Assembly: GCA_016716265.1 (NCBI GenBank)
Contig: JADJWQ010000001.1
Location: 1,860,001-1,924,000, forward strand
Source of the DNA: Planctomycetota bacterium
Lineage (GTDB): Bacteria > Planctomycetota > UBA1135 > UBA2386
Length of the DNA: 64,000 nucleotides
Direction of reading: 5' to 3'
Shown here: positions 8,706 through 17,320 of the stretch, piece by piece
Position numbering within the stretch: the first letter of the stretch is position 1
Layout: each line of letters begins with the position of its first letter
The notes under the pieces: model-generated
What the model was told of the DNA's origin: nothing
Databases searched by the model: none
Seen by the model: only the letters and a program-made list of their open reading frames with translations
Translations under genes and position numbers: made by a program

Positions 8706-9569
8706 TCAGATGAGCCGCGCTCTCGACGCGCGGAGCATCCGCAGGTAGCGCCGATTCTGGAGGCGACAACGCTGGAGAGCGCGCACGAGGCTGCGCCGAT
8801 CCGCGAGCGTGTTGGCGGTGTTCCGCGCGAGTGTGCGCGCGGCGCGCGCGGGGGTCATTCTCCCGCTGCGTGCGTATTGTCTCGCCAGGTCGTACGCGGT
8901 GCGGCGGACGATCGTCGGAACCGCACGCACCATACGACGCCCCTGCGGCGACGAGCGCAGCGTTCGCGTCAGCGCCGAGATGCCGCGGGTCACGGCCGGT
9001 GACGCGCGCCGGAGAACGGACGCCGCCCGCGGGATCAGCCTCGCCGCGAGGGGAACGAGCGCACCGAGGAAGGCCTCGGCCTCGGCGTTCGAGTCGACAC
9101 GGCTCGCGAGATCGCCGAGATGGCTCATCGCCGCGTCGAGTGCTCCGGCGGCATCCTCGCACTCACCCTCGCACTCGCCCTCCCACTCCCACTCCGCCTC
9201 GCGGTCGGGCAGAAGCCCCGCGAGGCCACCGCCGAGCGAGCCACCGAGGACGCGGCCGAGGCGAGGATGCCCGAAGCGACCGCCGAGGGCGCCCCCGGCG
9301 AAAGCCCCTCCGCCGCGCAGCGCGGCCCTCGCAGCCATCAGCGCGAGTCGACGCTGAGGGGATCCGCTCCGACCGAGCCAGTCCCAGGCGCCGCCGAGAA
9401 ACGCCTCGTCCTGGTCGTCGAAGTCGGCTTCGAAGTCGGCCTCGAGGTCCGGCTCGCCGTCCTCCCCCTGCCAGTCGCCTTCCAGCTCCGGCTCCTCCGA
9501 CGCGAGGTCGTCCTCCATCTCGAACTCGTCCTCGAGCTCGAAGTCACTTTCGGTCTCCAGATCGGACAT
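8706..9569 (-). CDS. acidic/glycine-zipper/basic protein B (paralogue of the next gene)
   Basis: The 287-residue protein is built from blocks of opposite charge. Residues 1-56 are very acidic (DFELEDEFEMEDDL). Residues 65-120 are Arg/Gly/Ala-rich with a glycine-zipper run (GGGAFAGGALGG). A second acidic patch follows (WEWEGECEGECED, with two Cys). Residues 150-287 are a strongly basic helical domain. In that last domain LRRASPAVTRG and VRAVPTIVRRTA match LRRVLPHIVRG and VRVIPSIVRRSA of the neighbouring gene, so the two are paralogues with the same block order. No signal peptide is present. The start at 9567-9569 has GAGGTG six bases upstream. Function unknown; the zipper plus cationic tail suggests a membrane-active protein held in check by its acidic part, which is inference. 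Confidence 0.8.
   Translation of the reverse strand: MSDLETESDFELEDEFEMEDDLASEEPELEGDWQGEDGEPDLEADFEADFDDQDEAFLGGAWDWLGRSGSPQRRLALMAARAALRGGGAFAGGALGGRFGHPRLGRVLGGSLGGGLAGLLPDREAEWEWEGECEGECEDAAGALDAAMSHLGDLASRVDSNAEAEAFLGALVPLAARLIPRAASVLRRASPAVTRGISALTRTLRSSPQGRRMVRAVPTIVRRTAYDLARQYARSGRMTPARAARTLARNTANTLADRRSLVRALQRCRLQNRRYLRMLRASRARLI
9415..9560. repeat. low-complexity coding repeat (acidic block of protein B)
   Basis: On the minus strand this stretch is a run of GAG/GAC and TTC/CTC codons that gives alternating Glu/Asp with Phe/Leu. It is imperfect and inside a gene, so it may expand or contract by slippage. Confidence 0.6.
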
Positions 9570-9670
9570 CGGTCACCTCTCGATTGCCTCGGTGCCGCGC
9601 GGACAGTGCCGCGGAACGAACCTGTCGGACGGCGTCGGGCCCGCGCGAAGCTCGAGCCCGATGCGCGTCG

Positions 9671-10453
9671 TCAGCCACGCACGGTCTGGCGCCGCCGCTG
9701 CGTCTTGCCTTTCGCGACGAGCGCCTTCGTCATCGCGTGCGCGCAGGTCTTCGGGTTGCCGAGCACCCGACGGACCTGCCCCGCGACGACCTTTCCAGCC
9801 ATCTTGCGATCGACGGGGTTGCCGGCCTCGGCGTTGCGACGGAGCACCGACGCCGACCTCCGTACGATGCTGGGGATCACCCGCACGGCGGGGCGCGTCG
9901 CACGTCGCTGACGCAGGATGCGCGCGAGGATGTCCGTGCCCCGGACGATGTGCGGGAGGACCCGGCGCAACGCCGCACGGTCTGCCACCGAGAGCGTCGC
10001 GACCGCCGATGCGCTCGCGAGCGACCGCGCCTGCGACGTGCTCCTGGCGCGGGCGGCCGCGTCGGCCAGCCACTCGGCCTCACCGGAGTACTCGTCCTCG
10101 AGCTCCAGCTCGCCCTCGAGCTCCAGCTCGGTCTCGAGTTCGCCCTCGCTCTCCAGCACGCGGGACAGCCCACCGGCGACCATCGTGCCAGCGGGTCCGC
10201 CAATCGCCGTCCCGACAATCGGAGCTGCGACCTTGGCAACCCGCCGCAGGATCGGTGCGGCTCGCTTCACGAAGCTACGCACCTTACGAAACGCGCGCTT
10301 GAGGAACTTGCCGAGGAATTCCTCTCCCTCGAACTCGTCCTCGAACTCGAAGTCACCCTCGAGCTCGTCCTCCCATTCCGCCTCGAGCTCGTCTTCGAAC
10401 TCGTCCTCGAATTCGTCCTCGAGCTCCAGCTCGAGCTCGCCTTGCAGTGCCAT
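9671..10453 (-). CDS. acidic/glycine-zipper/basic protein A
   Basis: The 260-residue protein has the same block order as its neighbour. Residues 1-46 are acidic with hydrophobic residues at every second position (ELELELEDEFEDEFEDEL). Residues 48-95 are basic and then glycine/alanine-rich (FLKRAFRKVRSFVKR, then PIVGTAIGGPAGTMVAGG). Residues 97-130 are acidic again, and the rest is a basic helical domain ending in GKTQRRRQTVRG. The start at 10451-10453 has GGAGG five bases upstream. It is the first gene of the leftward operon, about 100 bases before protein B, and is divergent from the LuxR-type regulator. Alternating acidic/hydrophobic residues favour beta structure or binding of the basic tail. 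No known family is recognised. Confidence 0.8.
   Translation of the reverse strand: MALQGELELELEDEFEDEFEDELEAEWEDELEGDFEFEDEFEGEEFLGKFLKRAFRKVRSFVKRAAPILRRVAKVAAPIVGTAIGGPAGTMVAGGLSRVLESEGELETELELEGELELEDEYSGEAEWLADAAARARSTSQARSLASASAVATLSVADRAALRRVLPHIVRGTDILARILRQRRATRPAVRVIPSIVRRSASVLRRNAEAGNPVDRKMAGKVVAGQVRRVLGNPKTCAHAMTKALVAKGKTQRRRQTVRG
10078..10450. repeat. low-complexity coding repeats (two acidic blocks of protein A)
   Basis: Two stretches, about 10078-10160 and 10315-10450, are runs of short near-repeats of CTCGAGCTC type that encode Glu-Leu/Glu-Phe alternation on the minus strand. They are separated by the basic and glycine-rich part of the gene. Confidence 0.6.
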
Positions 10454-10809
10454 TCCGGCCTCCGATCAGTAGCCAGCGAAGTTCTCGTGAGCCGTCCCCG
10501 GTCAGGGTGGCCGAGACGATGACGAGGCTACGAATGTGAGCGCAGCTCGCGAGTCGCGACTTCGGAGGAGGCCGGCTGAGTCACCCCGATCCGGGCAGCA
10601 CGCGCACAGGACGAGGAACGTCGCGACGCGCACCAGGAGTAATCAGTACGCACGTCCCTCATTCGCGCGAGGGGCTTGCAGGGCGTCGACTGAACTTGAA
10701 CTCTTCGCATGGGGCTCGAGCCATGCCGTAGCCGGATCCACCGATCGGCCGCGGCGTCGACGCTCGCCCGACTTGCAGCCGACTCCCAGACCCCCGAGGA
10801 GAGCCGTGC
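10454..10809. promoter_or_regulatory. divergent intergenic region, probable promoters
   Basis: This 356-base stretch lies between the start of protein A (leftward) and the start of the LuxR-type regulator (rightward), so both promoters should lie here. I could not identify convincing -35/-10 pairs or an operator palindrome by eye. Confidence 0.4.
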
Positions 10810-11391
10810 ATGGGCAGGACACTCGCAGAGAAGCGCAAGCGCAAGGAAGCGAAGGCGATCGACGACGAGCCCGAGTCGAAACCCCAGGAGTTGGCTGAAG
10901 CACTGATCTCGCGCCTGCTCGAGACCACGGCGGAAGCCGGCCCTGCAATCCAGGGGACCGACGGTGATCACGTCCTGCTGGATCTCACGGCCCGCGGCGT
11001 CCGCTGCGTCGTGACGGCCGTCGGCTCGGAGGAGGATCGCGGACCGAGCCTCAGCCCGCGCGAGTCCGAGATCGCGCGCATGGTGGCACTCGGCTATCCG
11101 AACAAGACCATCGCTGCGGTGCTGGAGATCAGTCCGTGGACGGTAGGAACGCACCTGCGTCGAGTGTTCGCCAAACTCGGCGTCCAGAGTCGGACCGCCA
11201 TGGTGGCGCTCCTGTTGCGGGCAGGCTCTCTCGAACGCCGCCCGCCCCTCACGTCGCTGGGGGCGGCAGCCGGGCCTGACACGCGACGACCATCGACACC
11301 GGCATCAGGGTTCGTACGTTCCGCGCCGACAGCGCGGACCCGCTGCCTCGATTCCGACGCTGGCGAGCGGGCGCGCGAATCGGCGTACTGA
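10810..11391 (+). CDS. LuxR-type helix-turn-helix regulator
   Basis: The 193-residue protein has a GerE/LuxR DNA-binding domain at about residues 77-135: LSPRESEIARMVALGYPNK, then the recognition helix region SPWTVGTHLRRVFAKLGV. The N-terminal 20 residues are highly charged (RTLAEKRKRKEAK). No receiver domain with a phosphorylatable Asp is present; residues 45-70 (DHVLLDLTARGVRCVV) may be a small ligand or interaction module. The C-terminal 50 residues are polar and look disordered. GAGGAG lies eight bases upstream of the ATG. Being divergent from the acidic/basic operon, it is the natural candidate for its regulator. Confidence 0.85.
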   Translation: MGRTLAEKRKRKEAKAIDDEPESKPQELAEALISRLLETTAEAGPAIQGTDGDHVLLDLTARGVRCVVTAVGSEEDRGPSLSPRESEIARMVALGYPNKTIAAVLEISPWTVGTHLRRVFAKLGVQSRTAMVALLLRAGSLERRPPLTSLGAAAGPDTRRPSTPASGFVRSAPTARTRCLDSDAGERARESAY

Positions 11392-11591
11392 CGAACGCGC
11401 ACCGCGGCGCCACACGCGGCTGGTGGGCAGGACGCGGTCCGGAGCGACGCACGGAACGCGACGCGGATTCCGTCCTACGCTGGGCCCGAGGCCCGGCGCA
11501 GACGCACTCCGAGCAACACCAGCGGTCGAGTTCGGTCTCAATCAGGATTCCGGAACCTACCCGGTTCTGCGCCCTGTCTGCCGGACGGCCC

Positions 11592-12299
11592 ATGACCAGC
11601 GACTTCCATGACCTGCTGCAGCGCGCCCGCTCCGGCGACGCCGAGTCGCTCGACGGGCTGGTCCGGCGCCACTATCCCGCAGTGCAGCGGCTCGTCCACC
11701 GCTGGCTGGCCGCGGACGTACGCGTGTCCCGGCGGTGGTCGACGGCGATGTTCAGCACTGGCGACGTCGTCCATGACGTGTTCGTCAGTGTCTTGCACGA
11801 CCTGGGCGAGGTCCGCGCCGCGAACGAGCAGACGTTCGCGGCCCTGCTCGCGTCGCTGGTCAGGAATCGGATCATGGACGCGGTGCGGCGGCACGAGGCC
11901 GCGTGCCGGGACAGTCGGCGCGCCGTGCACGCAAGCGAGGCCGACGCGTGCTCGCAGCGGCCCGACGACGACCCCGCGTTCTGCGCCGAGCAGCGCGACG
12001 CGGTCGATGCGTATCGCGCCGGGCTCGCGAACCTGCGTCACCGCGAGCAGGAGCTGCTGCGCCGGCGCCTCGAGCTCGAGCTCCCGTTCCAGCAGCTCGC
12101 GACCGAGCTCGGCTACCCGTCCGAGGACGCCGCACGCAAGGCTTTCGGGTCTGCCCGGGCTCGGCTGCTGTCCCGCCTGGCGCGCTCGCTGGGCATGCGG
12201 CCACCTGGCCGCGATCCCGGCAGCGGAGGCCGAGGGCGGCTCGACCCTCCGAGCACCTGCTGTCACCGCAGGGACCGTTCAGCGCGACGCGGCGTCTGA
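11592..12299 (+). CDS. ECF RNA polymerase sigma factor
   Basis: The 235-residue protein has sigma region 2 at about residues 5-95 (ARSGDAESLDGLVRRHYP, then TGDVVHDVFVSVLHDL) and region 4 at about 140-200 (LRHREQELLRRRLELELPF, then QLATELGYPSEDAARKAFG). It is a planctomycete-style ECF factor of the kind that begins with a domain for large multi-round variable cargo genes, without an adjacent anti-sigma gene. The last 40 residues are an Arg/Pro-rich tail. The ribosome site before the ATG is weak. It is 49 bases upstream of the Thr-Cys-His protein, which is probably in the same transcript. Confidence 0.85.
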   Translation: MTSDFHDLLQRARSGDAESLDGLVRRHYPAVQRLVHRWLAADVRVSRRWSTAMFSTGDVVHDVFVSVLHDLGEVRAANEQTFAALLASLVRNRIMDAVRRHEAACRDSRRAVHASEADACSQRPDDDPAFCAEQRDAVDAYRAGLANLRHREQELLRRRLELELPFQQLATELGYPSEDAARKAFGSARARLLSRLARSLGMRPPGRDPGSGGRGRLDPPSTCCHRRDRSARRGV

Positions 12300-12347
12300 C
12301 GCTACCATCCTCCTCCACGCTGTCTCGCCCGCTCCAGGACCGCCGTC

Positions 12348-12986
12348 ATGCAAGGACACAATGCCCAGTTCGTCGCGGACCCGCTCGGCTACATGCGCGG
12401 CGTCGTCGTCGACAACGTCACGTGGTTCCGGAACATCGCGAACGCCGGCGCGGTCGGCCCGCTGAACATCGCGAAGCACGGGCAGTTCGATCTGCAATTC
12501 GTCGAGATGAACCCGGAGCGCAAGGTGCTGTTCACCGTGGCGAACGGCCCGGTGCTCGGCGACATGCCGATCGCCGCGTACTGGTGCCCGTTCCTCGCCG
12601 GCAACGGCCTGCCGGGATTCGTCGACGTGCCACGCGCAAATCCGGCCCACCCGTTCGTGTTCACGGCCGCGATGCAGGGCTGTGCGCTCGTCGTCACCGA
12701 TTCCCCCGCGGGCGCCGGACAGATCCGCGTCTACCACCACCAGCATCCGGACAACAACGCCGTCTGGCAGCAGATCGGCGCCCAGGGCCAGGAACCCGTG
12801 TCCGTGTTGACCTTCGACGACTACGGCGTCGAGGGCGCGGCGACGAACGCATTCAACTTCCTCTGGTACCGAAACGCGAAGTGGAACTTCGTGACGCTGG
12901 CCCACAACTTCAATCCCGACGCCTCGGTGCGGCGGCGGCCCGAGCTCGGCGAGAGTGGCGTCGAGATCCGGTCGGCCCTACCGTGA
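12348..12986 (+). CDS. protein with CheD/CNF1-like Thr-Cys-His pattern (candidate deamidase)
   Basis: The 212-residue protein has no signal peptide. Residues 104-112 read VFTAAMQGC, with Thr106 exactly six residues before Cys112, and His130/131/133 follow in RVYHHQH. Known glutamine deamidases of the CNF1/BLF1/CheD fold place Thr at -6 and His at +12 to +17 from the catalytic Cys, within strand-turn-strand elements; here His is at +18. The hydrophobic strand after Cys (ALVVTD) also fits. The match is to a short pattern only, so the assignment is inference. The rest of the protein is beta-rich with many Asn, Trp and Phe. It follows an ECF sigma gene by 49 bases. An alternative is an unrelated beta-sandwich protein. 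Confidence 0.4.
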   Translation: MQGHNAQFVADPLGYMRGVVVDNVTWFRNIANAGAVGPLNIAKHGQFDLQFVEMNPERKVLFTVANGPVLGDMPIAAYWCPFLAGNGLPGFVDVPRANPAHPFVFTAAMQGCALVVTDSPAGAGQIRVYHHQHPDNNAVWQQIGAQGQEPVSVLTFDDYGVEGAATNAFNFLWYRNAKWNFVTLAHNFNPDASVRRRPELGESGVEIRSALP

Positions 12987-13011
12987 GCCTGATCGCGCAC
13001 CACGTTGGACC

Positions 13012-13944
13012 ATGACCGGCATCGAGCTCCGCTGCGCCGACCACGATGACCGCGACGCGGTCGCCGCGTTGATCCATGCCTCGACCAATGGGTGGTACGC
13101 AGCGCACGGCAAGCCCGCGATCTTCCCGGGCCCGCCTGCGGATTGCGCGCTGATCTTCGACGTCTACGAGGCGCTCGATCCCGGCCGCTGCCTCCTGGCC
13201 GAGGATGCCGTGACGCGAGCTCTGCTCGGCTCGTGCTTCTGGCACCCGCGCTCGACCCACGTGTCGCTCGGCATCATGAACGTCGCCCCCGTCGCGTTCG
13301 GGCGCGGTGTCGCGCGGCGGCTGCTCGACGCGGTCGTCGCGCGGGCGGAGGAGCGCGGGCTGCCGGTGCGGCTGGTGTCGTCGGCACAGAACCTCGACTC
13401 GTTCTCGCTCTACAACCGCGCCGGCTTCGTGCCGATCGCCGTCTTCCAGGACATCGCGGTGCCGGTGCCGGCGGCCGGTCTCGACGGTCGGCCGGCCGCC
13501 GCGGCGCACGTGCGCCCGGCGACCGCGGACGACGTCGACACGATGGCCGCGCTCGAGCTGGAGCTGCTCGGCATCGAGCGGCGCGGCGACCTCGCGCATC
13601 TCGTCGCGAACCGCGAGCGCATCTGGAGCGCGCGCGTGCTCGACGCTCCGGCCGGCGGCCTGCGCGGCTTCCTGTGCGCGAGCGACCACCCGGCGAGCGC
13701 GATGCTCGGCCCCGGCTGCGCGCGCGACACCGCGGCCGCGATCGCGCTGCTCGCCGCCGAGCTCGACGCACGGTGGCGCGGCCGCCAGCCGATCGTGCTC
13801 GCGCCCGCCGCCCAACCCGACCTGCTCGCGTGGCTCTACGCCCGCGGTGGGCGCAACGTCGAGCTGCACCTGGCGCAGGTGCGCGGCGCGGCGTCGGCGC
13901 TCCGCGGCGTCGCACTGCCGACGTTCCTGCCCGAGTCGGCGTGA
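13012..13944 (+). CDS. tandem GNAT-family N-acetyltransferase
   Basis: The 310-residue protein holds two GNAT-like halves. The first (about residues 3-150) has the acetyl-CoA binding pattern VAFGRGVARRLLDAVV and the downstream FSLYNRAGFVPI typical of the family. The second (about 163-300) begins VRPATADDVDTMAAL but lacks a clear Q/RxxGxG/A motif, so only the first may be catalytic. GNAT enzymes transfer an acetyl group from acetyl-CoA to an amine; the acceptor cannot be told. I start at the ATG at 13012 because the domain begins three residues later; the frame is open further upstream but overlaps the previous gene. Confidence 0.8.
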   Translation: MTGIELRCADHDDRDAVAALIHASTNGWYAAHGKPAIFPGPPADCALIFDVYEALDPGRCLLAEDAVTRALLGSCFWHPRSTHVSLGIMNVAPVAFGRGVARRLLDAVVARAEERGLPVRLVSSAQNLDSFSLYNRAGFVPIAVFQDIAVPVPAAGLDGRPAAAAHVRPATADDVDTMAALELELLGIERRGDLAHLVANRERIWSARVLDAPAGGLRGFLCASDHPASAMLGPGCARDTAAAIALLAAELDARWRGRQPIVLAPAAQPDLLAWLYARGGRNVELHLAQVRGAASALRGVALPTFLPESA

Positions 13945-13962
13945 CCGCGACGCGGTGCGGTC
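13943..13962. terminator. possible bidirectional terminator hairpin
   Basis: GACCGC and GCGGTC form a six-base-pair stem with an eight-base loop between two convergent genes. There is no T-run, so intrinsic termination is doubtful. Confidence 0.25.
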
Positions 13963-13966
13963 GGCG

Positions 13967-14257
13967 TCAGACGTCGTCGGTCCGGTCGCCCGGATCGAAC
14001 TCCGGGTCGTCGAGCAGGTGCGCGGCCTCCGACGACGCCCGCAGCGCCTCGCGCGCGGCCTCCAGCCGGTCGGCCGGCACGTGGATGTCGATCTGCTCGG
14101 TGTTCGTGACGGTGGCGGAGACCGCGACCGGGTCGGTGAGCAGCGCGCCGTCCACGTAGACGGGAATGCCCGCACCCGCGAGCACGCCGGCGATGACCTG
14201 CGCTTCGAAAGGAGTCCGGCCAGCCATCAGCACGACGATGTCGGGGTGTTCCGTCAT
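13967..14257 (-). CDS. DUF2007-type small signal-transducing protein
   Basis: The 96-residue cytoplasmic protein has the pattern of the DUF2007 family: a short strand near the start (DIVVLMAGRT), helix PFEAQVIAGVLAGAGIP, then a VYVDG turn and a second helix EAAREAL near residue 66. Its function in the family is not established. The true start is the ATG at 14255-14257; the open frame extends much further upstream but there it is antisense to the glycosidase gene. It converges with the acetyltransferase gene. Confidence 0.7.
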   Translation of the reverse strand: MTEHPDIVVLMAGRTPFEAQVIAGVLAGAGIPVYVDGALLTDPVAVSATVTNTEQIDIHVPADRLEAAREALRASSEAAHLLDDPEFDPGDRTDDV

Positions 14258-14330
14258 GACCGCATGATAGCGGGCGTCCCGCCCGATTCCCGACGCCACC
14301 GGCCCGCGTCGCCGCGGTAGAACTCGGGGC

Positions 14331-17309
14331 ATGCGCGCGCTGATCGTCCTTCTCGCGCGGGTGGCCGCGATCGCCGTGCCCGCCCTCGGCGCCACGACCC
14401 AGGACCGCGGTGCGCTCGACCTGCCGGGCTCGACGCCGCGCCGCTGGACGGCGCACGGCGAGGACGCCGCCGCCGAGCTGCCCGCGCTGCGCCGTGCGCG
14501 CGGCGTCGTGCCGGTCGCCAACGGCCGGATCTTCGCCCACTGCGGGTTCGGCCAGCCGGCCAACCGGCTGTTCATGGTGACCGGACCGCAGTACCAGACG
14601 CGCGGCAACCACGAGCCGCTCGGCATGTTCGGCGAGGTCTGGCTCGAGGTGCGCGATGCCGCCGGTGCGCGCGTGCCGAGTCGGACCAGGACCTGGACCG
14701 ACGTGGCGCGCGCGGCGGCCGTGCGCACCGACGAGGACTTCGCGGACGGCTCGCGCCTCGCGACGGTCGACTTCGCGCACGCCGAGCTGCCGGTGATCGT
14801 GCGGCGCGCGCGGTTCTCGCCCGGCTCGCCCGGTGCCCGGCTCGCGCTGCGCTGCGACGCCGCGCCGGACGGGCCGGCCGTGCCCGCCACCGACCTGCCG
14901 GACGGCCGCCCCGGCCTGCGCGAGAGCTACCGCAAGAGGGATGCGACGTTCCGGCTGCTCGCCGTCGCGCTGGGCGACGGGGCGCGGATCGACGGGAACA
15001 CGTTGGACCTCGGCAGTGCGAGTGACGCGACGGTGCTGCTGATCACATCGCGCAGCGCGGCCGAGGAGCTCGACGCGCTCCGATCGCTGCTGGCCGCCGA
15101 CGTCGACGCGCTGCAACGGTCCGCGCTCACCGCCTGGCGCGATCGGCTCGCCGACGCCGTCGAGGTGTTCCCCGACGGCCCGCTGCGCAGCCACCTCGAG
15201 TCGGTGCAGAAGCTGGTGCTCGCCCAGCGCAGCGAGCCGCACGGCGGCGTCGCACCGATGGTCAGCTTCAAGGGCGTGTGGGCGCGCGACAGCAACGGCC
15301 CGCTGCGGACCTTCCTGTGGATGGGCCGCCACGATCTGGCTCGCGACCTGCTGCACTACTACCGCCGCGCGTCCGCCTTGCACTGGCACACGCACCGCGA
15401 GTACCCGCTCGACCTGCCGGTCGAGTCCGCGCCCGAGCTCGGCGCCGGCGAGTGGGAGCAGACCGGCACCGACCGCTGCGAAGTCCCGAGCTGGATCGCG
15501 CTGCAGCACGCGTGGCTCCTCGATTGGACCGGCGACCTCGACTTCGTACGCGAGGCGTGGCCGTACGTGCTGCGCAACGTGACCCACCAGGAAGCCTCCC
15601 CCGGCCCGCACGGCCCGCTGCAGCGCTTCAACGGCGACGAGACCTACCTGCACGGCGCGCTCTACTCGCTGTGGCCGCAGAAGGGCGTGTGGCCGAACGA
15701 GCTGCCGCGCGCGTCCGCGTGGTCGCTCGACTCGCTGGTCGTATGGGATGCCGCACTTCGCGCGAGCGCGCGGATGGCAGAGTCGCTCGGCGCACCCGAC
15801 CCGGCACGGGCGCTCGCCGCGCGCGCCGGCGAGGTGCGCGCATCGATCGACGGCTCGTTCTGGATGCCCGACGAGGGCCGCTACGCACCGGCCCTGTCGC
15901 CGCTGACGCTGGCCCCGCACCGCGCGCCGTTCGCGCCGGTCGACCTGCGGCAGGCCTGGCTCGGCACCGGCCCCGCGGACCGCGTGCGGTCGAGCTTGCT
16001 GGGGACGATGGCGCTGCTGCAGCGTCCGGACGGCCTGTGCCACACGACGCCGAGCGTCGGCTGGTACATCGGCGCGCAGCCCGGCTACTGGCTCGCCGCG
16101 CTCGCTGCGATCGACCATCCGCTCGCCTGGGAGATCGTCGACGAGGTGCTCGCCACGTCGTCGCCCGCCGGTGCGTGGGCCGAGGTGCACGAGGCCGACG
16201 GTCCGAGCTGGGGCTATGGCGACGGCCGGCTTCCCAATCGGATGCGGCCGTGGGAGAGCGGGCTCGTCATGGACGCGGTGCTGCGCTTCCTGACCGGCAT
16301 GGAGCCGGACGCCACCGGCGGCGCGGTGACCCTGCGGCCACGCAAGCCGCGCGACCTCGCGATCGAGCGACTCGGACCGCTCCGCGTCGGCGCAACGCGC
16401 TTCGAGCTCCGCTATCCCCCCGGCGAGACCGGCGACGTCGAGGTCGTCCACCTGGCAGGTCCCGCATTGACGATCGGCGGCGCGTCGCTCGCGCCGGGTG
16501 CGTCGCTGCGCATCCCGCTCGCGCAGCCATGCGCAATACCGTTCCCCGCGGCGCGGGGATTCGATGCCCGTCTGGCGTTGCCGCCGGGCGACCGGCTGAT
16601 CGTCACGACGCTCGAGACGCCCGCGCTGCCGGCCGGCGACGTGCTGCTCGACGCCGGCCTGCCGTTCCGGCCCGAGGACCTCGCCAGCGCACTGTTCGAC
16701 GACGCCGGGCAGCGGCGCTACGCGACCGTCGTGCTGGAGCCCTGGGCGCGCCGCGCCGACCGCGAGACGCTCAAGCCGTCGACGTTCTGGGACGCGCCGG
16801 CGCTGCGCGCGGCCTTCGCCGCCCTCGAGCGGCAGGGCGGCCGCGTGGAGCGGCCGGCCGCGCAATCCGATTGGCTCGTCTGCGGACCGTTCCCGAACCC
16901 GGACTCACGCGGCCTGTTCCTCGAGCAGCGCCCCCTGACCGAGCCGTTCGATCCCGCCGCGCGGTTCCCCGTCGCGGGCCAGGACGTCGAGGCCCGCTGG
17001 TGGCCGCGGACGACGCCCGACGGCCGGCTCGACCTGCACCTGCCGGTCGGCCCGCAGGACGAGGTGTGCGTGTTCGCGCGCACGATCGTGCATTCCGATC
17101 GCGACCGCCAAGCGACGTTGCTGCTCGGCAGCGACGACGGCTGCCGCGTCTGGCTCGGCGGCCAGCTGGTGTTCGAGTCGATCGCGCACCGGCACCTGAC
17201 GCCCGACGAGTTCCGCATCCCGATCCACCTGCACGCCGGCGACAACGTGCTGATCGTCGGCGTCGAGGACCGCTTCGGCGGCTTCGGCCTCGCGGCTCGT
17301 GTGCGGTAG
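14331..17309 (+). CDS. secreted six-hairpin glycosidase-like protein
   Basis: The 992-residue protein has a signal peptide (LIVLLARVAAIAVPALGA). It has an N-terminal beta-sandwich (about 40-270) and a central alpha/alpha toroid (about 285-690) with WARDSNGPLRTFLWMG, GDETYLHGALYSLWP and WAEVHEADGPSWGYG. It ends in a jelly-roll/PA14-like domain (about 850-992; WLVCGPFPNPDS, then GSDDGCRVWLGG). The toroid with WxRD resembles debranching-enzyme and alpha-rhamnosidase-like glycosidases, so it probably cleaves a sugar polymer outside the cytoplasm; Glu/Asp in the listed motifs are candidate catalysts. It lies twelve bases upstream of another secreted protein on the same strand, likely the same transcript. 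The GH family number cannot be fixed by eye. Confidence 0.75.
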   Translation: MRALIVLLARVAAIAVPALGATTQDRGALDLPGSTPRRWTAHGEDAAAELPALRRARGVVPVANGRIFAHCGFGQPANRLFMVTGPQYQTRGNHEPLGMFGEVWLEVRDAAGARVPSRTRTWTDVARAAAVRTDEDFADGSRLATVDFAHAELPVIVRRARFSPGSPGARLALRCDAAPDGPAVPATDLPDGRPGLRESYRKRDATFRLLAVALGDGARIDGNTLDLGSASDATVLLITSRSAAEELDALRSLLAADVDALQRSALTAWRDRLADAVEVFPDGPLRSHLESVQKLVLAQRSEPHGGVAPMVSFKGVWARDSNGPLRTFLWMGRHDLARDLLHYYRRASALHWHTHREYPLDLPVESAPELGAGEWEQTGTDRCEVPSWIALQHAWLLDWTGDLDFVREAWPYVLRNVTHQEASPGPHGPLQRFNGDETYLHGALYSLWPQKGVWPNELPRASAWSLDSLVVWDAALRASARMAESLGAPDPARALAARAGEVRASIDGSFWMPDEGRYAPALSPLTLAPHRAPFAPVDLRQAWLGTGPADRVRSSLLGTMALLQRPDGLCHTTPSVGWYIGAQPGYWLAALAAIDHPLAWEIVDEVLATSSPAGAWAEVHEADGPSWGYGDGRLPNRMRPWESGLVMDAVLRFLTGMEPDATGGAVTLRPRKPRDLAIERLGPLRVGATRFELRYPPGETGDVEVVHLAGPALTIGGASLAPGASLRIPLAQPCAIPFPAARGFDARLALPPGDRLIVTTLETPALPAGDVLLDAGLPFRPEDLASALFDDAGQRRYATVVLEPWARRADRETLKPSTFWDAPALRAAFAALERQGGRVERPAAQSDWLVCGPFPNPDSRGLFLEQRPLTEPFDPAARFPVAGQDVEARWWPRTTPDGRLDLHLPVGPQDEVCVFARTIVHSDRDRQATLLLGSDDGCRVWLGGQLVFESIAHRHLTPDEFRIPIHLHAGDNVLIVGVEDRFGGFGLAARVR

Positions 17310-17320
17310 GCTGGGGGTCG

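Noticed and set aside
9415..10450. Repeat-like CTCGAGCTC runs as a CRISPR array or satellite
   Set aside because: The units are short, irregular and keep a reading frame that encodes acidic alternation, with no spacers.
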